Assembly: GCA_027673765.1 (NCBI GenBank)
Contig: JAQDWB010000002.1
Location: forward strand, 1,743-65,742
From: Coriobacteriaceae bacterium AM113-163
Lineage (GTDB): Bacteria; Actinomycetota; Coriobacteriia; Coriobacteriales; Coriobacteriaceae
Length of the DNA: 64,000 bases
Reading direction: 5' to 3'
Shown: in pieces, positions 62,217-64,000 of the stretch
Layout of the letters: the number at the start of each line of letters is the position of its first letter
Position numbering within the stretch: position 1 is the first letter of the stretch
The notes under the pieces: generated by a model
Told to the model about the DNA's origin: nothing
The model's input: only the letters and a program-made list of their open reading frames with translations
Databases searched by the model: none
Made by a program: the position numbers and the translations under genes

Positions 62217-62247
62217 GGAATGAATTCGAGATTGATTCGGAGGAACC

Positions 62248-62688
62248 ATGTACACAATCGGACAGGTGTCGGAGATGTTCGGCTTGCCCGCCTCAACGCT
62301 GCGCTATTACGACAAGCAGGGATTGTTCCCGGCATTGGAGCGGACGTCCGGCATTCGGCAATTCGGCGATACGGAACTCGAGGCGCTTCGTGTCATCGAA
62401 TGCCTCAAGAAAGCGGGGATGGAGATCAAGGACATCCGGCTGTTCATGGAATGGTGCGCGGAGGGTCCATCGACATACCCCAAACGCAAGGCCATGTTCG
62501 AGGAGCGGAAGGCCCACATGGAGCTAGAGATCGCGAACATGAACCGCGCGCTGGACATGCTGAAGTACAAATGCTGGTTCTACGGGCAGCTGAATCAGGG
62601 CGAGAATGAGACTGAGCTGAGGGCCATGATTCCCGACGGTTTGCCAGAAGATATCAAAGAGGCCTACGAGAACGCTCACGCTCGGTAG
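62248..62688 (+). CDS. MerR family regulator
   Basis: The 146-residue protein has the MerR winged helix (1-70, YTIGQVSEMFGLPASTLRYY), then ALRVIECLKKAGMEIKDIRL and a long dimerisation helix (about 80-120). A short C-terminal part contains one Cys (KYKCWFYGQLNQGE), as in redox- or aldehyde-responsive members. ATG follows GGAGG. It is divergent from the CMD-cupin gene, whose promoter has the MerR layout. Confidence 0.93.
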   Translation: MYTIGQVSEMFGLPASTLRYYDKQGLFPALERTSGIRQFGDTELEALRVIECLKKAGMEIKDIRLFMEWCAEGPSTYPKRKAMFEERKAHMELEIANMNRALDMLKYKCWFYGQLNQGENETELRAMIPDGLPEDIKEAYENAHAR

Positions 62689-62769
62689 TACCAAAAACGC
62701 CCCTTTTTAAACTCAACCATTGTTTAAGATGTTACAACTTAGGCAACAAGACTGGTTGCCCCGGTACGC

Positions 62770-62812
62770 AACGGGAGGGTCGACGCGACTGGAATCGACC
62801 CTCCCGTTTCCC
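62770..62812. terminator. Bidirectional terminator between MerR and NAD(P)-binding genes
   Basis: AACGGGAGGGTCGA and TCGACCCTCCCGTT form a perfect 14-base stem followed by TTCCC, between converging genes. Confidence 0.85.
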
Positions 62813-62825
62813 AAACGGCATGAAG

Positions 62826-63464
62826 CTACTTGCTCACAACCGAGATGCGCTGGGCGACGTGGTCACCGGACTCGATCTCATCGACCATGGCAATCGCATA
62901 GTCAGCGTACGAGAGCGTTGACTCGCCGCGGCTGTTGAGTGTGAACTCCTCGCCCGCCAAGATATACTCACCGGTGCGCTCGCCGTCGGCCTGGAAGTCA
63001 GCAGCAGGGGAAACGAAGGTCCATTTGAGGCCGTCCGTTTCGCGAAGGTGAGCAAGGACTTTGCCGGCCGCGGCGGACAGCGGCTTCCAGTCATCGGGGA
63101 AGTCCGGGCCCATATCGACGGTGACCGTATGCTCGGGGTTGACGAACAGCGAGCCCGCGCCACCCACTATGAGCAGGCGCACATCGGTGCCGACCAGCAC
63201 ATTAGCCAAGTGGATGCCCGCGTCGGTGATACCGGGGATGGTCTCGGGCGTCCAGCCGCCCACGGCGTCCACCACGGCGTCGAATCCTTCGAGGTCTTCC
63301 GTCGTGAGCTCGAGTGCGTCTTTGATGACGGAGTTCTGAGCGGCGGTCCTATTCTCGCCGCGTACGATGGCGGTCACGTCGAATCCGCGACGCACGGCCT
63401 CCTCAACGATGAGGCTGCCGGCCCTGCCGTTCGCTGCTACAACTGCGATTTTCTTGGTCATCAT
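62826..63464 (-). CDS. NAD(P)H-binding oxidoreductase (NmrA/YwnB-like)
   Basis: The 212-residue protein has an atypical-SDR Rossmann start KIAVVAANGRAGSLIVEEAV (the NGxxG pattern), DAVVDAVGGW, LLIVGGAGSLFV and WTFVSPAADFQADGERTG. These are features of the NAD(P)H-binding family that includes YwnB and quinone-reductase-like proteins. ATG at 63464 follows GAAAGGAAAG. It is divergent from an HxlR gene, a pairing typical for electrophile or quinone responses. Confidence 0.9.
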   Translation of the reverse strand: MMTKKIAVVAANGRAGSLIVEEAVRRGFDVTAIVRGENRTAAQNSVIKDALELTTEDLEGFDAVVDAVGGWTPETIPGITDAGIHLANVLVGTDVRLLIVGGAGSLFVNPEHTVTVDMGPDFPDDWKPLSAAAGKVLAHLRETDGLKWTFVSPAADFQADGERTGEYILAGEEFTLNSRGESTLSYADYAIAMVDEIESGDHVAQRISVVSK

Positions 63465-63532
63465 GCTTTCCTTTCGACCTGCGGCACTCGACGCCGCTTT
63501 CCTTGCAGCTCATACGATACGCGTCAAAGGTA

Positions 63533-63538
63533 TATAAT
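63533..63538 (+). promoter_or_regulatory. Candidate -10 box for the HxlR gene
   Basis: TATAAT lies within GGTATATAATGG in the divergent spacer; no convincing -35 box is seen, as expected where a regulator may help or block the polymerase. Confidence 0.45.
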
Positions 63539-63625
63539 GGAAAGTAGGCACATAAAAGTGCTGTAAGCACCAAAAGGAAACTAATGTAAATGACGTGCAT
63601 GATTGCAGACGGAGGTTTCGCGAAC

Positions 63626-63976
63626 ATGACAACACCGACTTTGGAGAACCTGCCTGCCTGCCCAGTGGAGACAACGCTTTTGCTCATCGGCAACAAGTGG
63701 CAGGTGCTCATCCTGCGCGAACTCTCGCTCAAAGGCACGATGCGCTTTAAGGAGCTGCAACGCTCGATCGGCAAGATTTCGCAGAAAGTTCTGACCAGCA
63801 ACCTACGAACCATGGAGGAAACGGGGCTCGTTCATCGTGAAGCGTTCGCAGAGGTGCCCCCACGGGTGGAGTACTCGCTCACCGACCTGGGACAGACACT
63901 CAGACCCGTTCTTGACGCAATGAGAGCTTGGGGCGAGAACTACAAGGAGCAGCTCCGCGGCGGCGGGCTTCGATAA
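63626..63976 (+). CDS. HxlR family regulator
   Basis: The chosen protein is 116 residues: a winged helix with the family pattern CPVETTLLLIGNKWQVLILR, FKELQRSIGKISQKVLTSNL and a basic wing. HxlR/YodB-type proteins often sense aldehydes or quinones through a conserved Cys near the N-terminus, and one is present here (PACPVE). The ATG at 63626 with GGAGG ten bases upstream is chosen; ATGs at 63590 and 63599 are alternatives. It is divergent from the NAD(P)H-binding oxidoreductase, its likely target. Confidence 0.9.
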   Translation: MTTPTLENLPACPVETTLLLIGNKWQVLILRELSLKGTMRFKELQRSIGKISQKVLTSNLRTMEETGLVHREAFAEVPPRVEYSLTDLGQTLRPVLDAMRAWGENYKEQLRGGGLR

Positions 63977-64000
63977 GTAGCTCCTACTGGTTACACGCCT

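Overview
The window is GC-rich chromosomal DNA from a Gram-positive anaerobe. Its gene set points to the Coriobacteriia, most likely a Collinsella-like gut actinobacterium: a fused MacB-type exporter, a sortase-type surface protein with an LAxTG-like signal, a CD1871A/4Fe-4S/TlpA redox operon, a receiverless winged-helix regulator beside P-type ATPases, and REP-like hairpins at many gene ends. The genus is inferred from content and style, not proven. I saw no rRNA, tRNA, CRISPR array, phage or complete insertion sequence.

Layout. 0-13.5 kb holds a MATE exporter, LysR, EamA, ung, an SDR plus VUT (queuosine-precursor) transporter pair behind a candidate preQ1 riboswitch, prfC, a block of four palindromic repeats, a GntR/ABC operon, a second EamA, a ClC channel, a LOG protein and a K+ channel. 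13.6-20.2 kb holds two BvgS-like sensory systems: one has the solute-binding domains fused to the kinase, and the other encodes a separate lipoprotein that overlaps its kinase gene. 20.2-24.8 kb holds an aminotransferase remnant, trmO, a TipAS-type regulator, glutaredoxin, a repeat-rich 0.9-kb stretch, an orphan ribbon-helix-helix protein and a dihydrouridine synthase.

24.9-31 kb is a magnesium-type P-ATPase locus on the minus strand: a shortened paralogous ATPase, a receiverless winged-helix protein, a hairpin, a candidate M-box leader, mgtA and an otherwise easily missed 51-residue membrane protein. 31-34 kb is a decayed area: a pseudogene copy of the neighbouring 377-residue membrane protein, a long palindrome and a DUF3592-type protein. 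34-44.5 kb holds the MacB-like exporter, a rhodanese fragment coupled to a CoA-disulfide-reductase-like enzyme, the TlpA / 4Fe-4S / CD1871A operon divergent from a two-component system, and a GMP synthase lacking its glutaminase domain. 44.7-56 kb holds a LuxR regulator and a 1455-residue anchored surface protein, an HTH/membrane-protein pair with an excellent promoter, and a type II topoisomerase gene pair.

56-64 kb looks like a redox or electrophile stress island in which almost every enzyme gene has its own regulator (TetR, MerR, HxlR, and an AAA/wHTH ATPase). Its centre is the most unusual feature of the window. A TetR-controlled operon carries three consecutive sirtuin-fold genes. Two are class-M (SirTM-like, predicted ADP-ribosylating) sirtuins with zinc ribbons. 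The third, between them, is a reduced sirtuin-like protein without a ribbon. The usual SirTM partners (macrodomain, GcvH-L, LplA2) are absent from the window.
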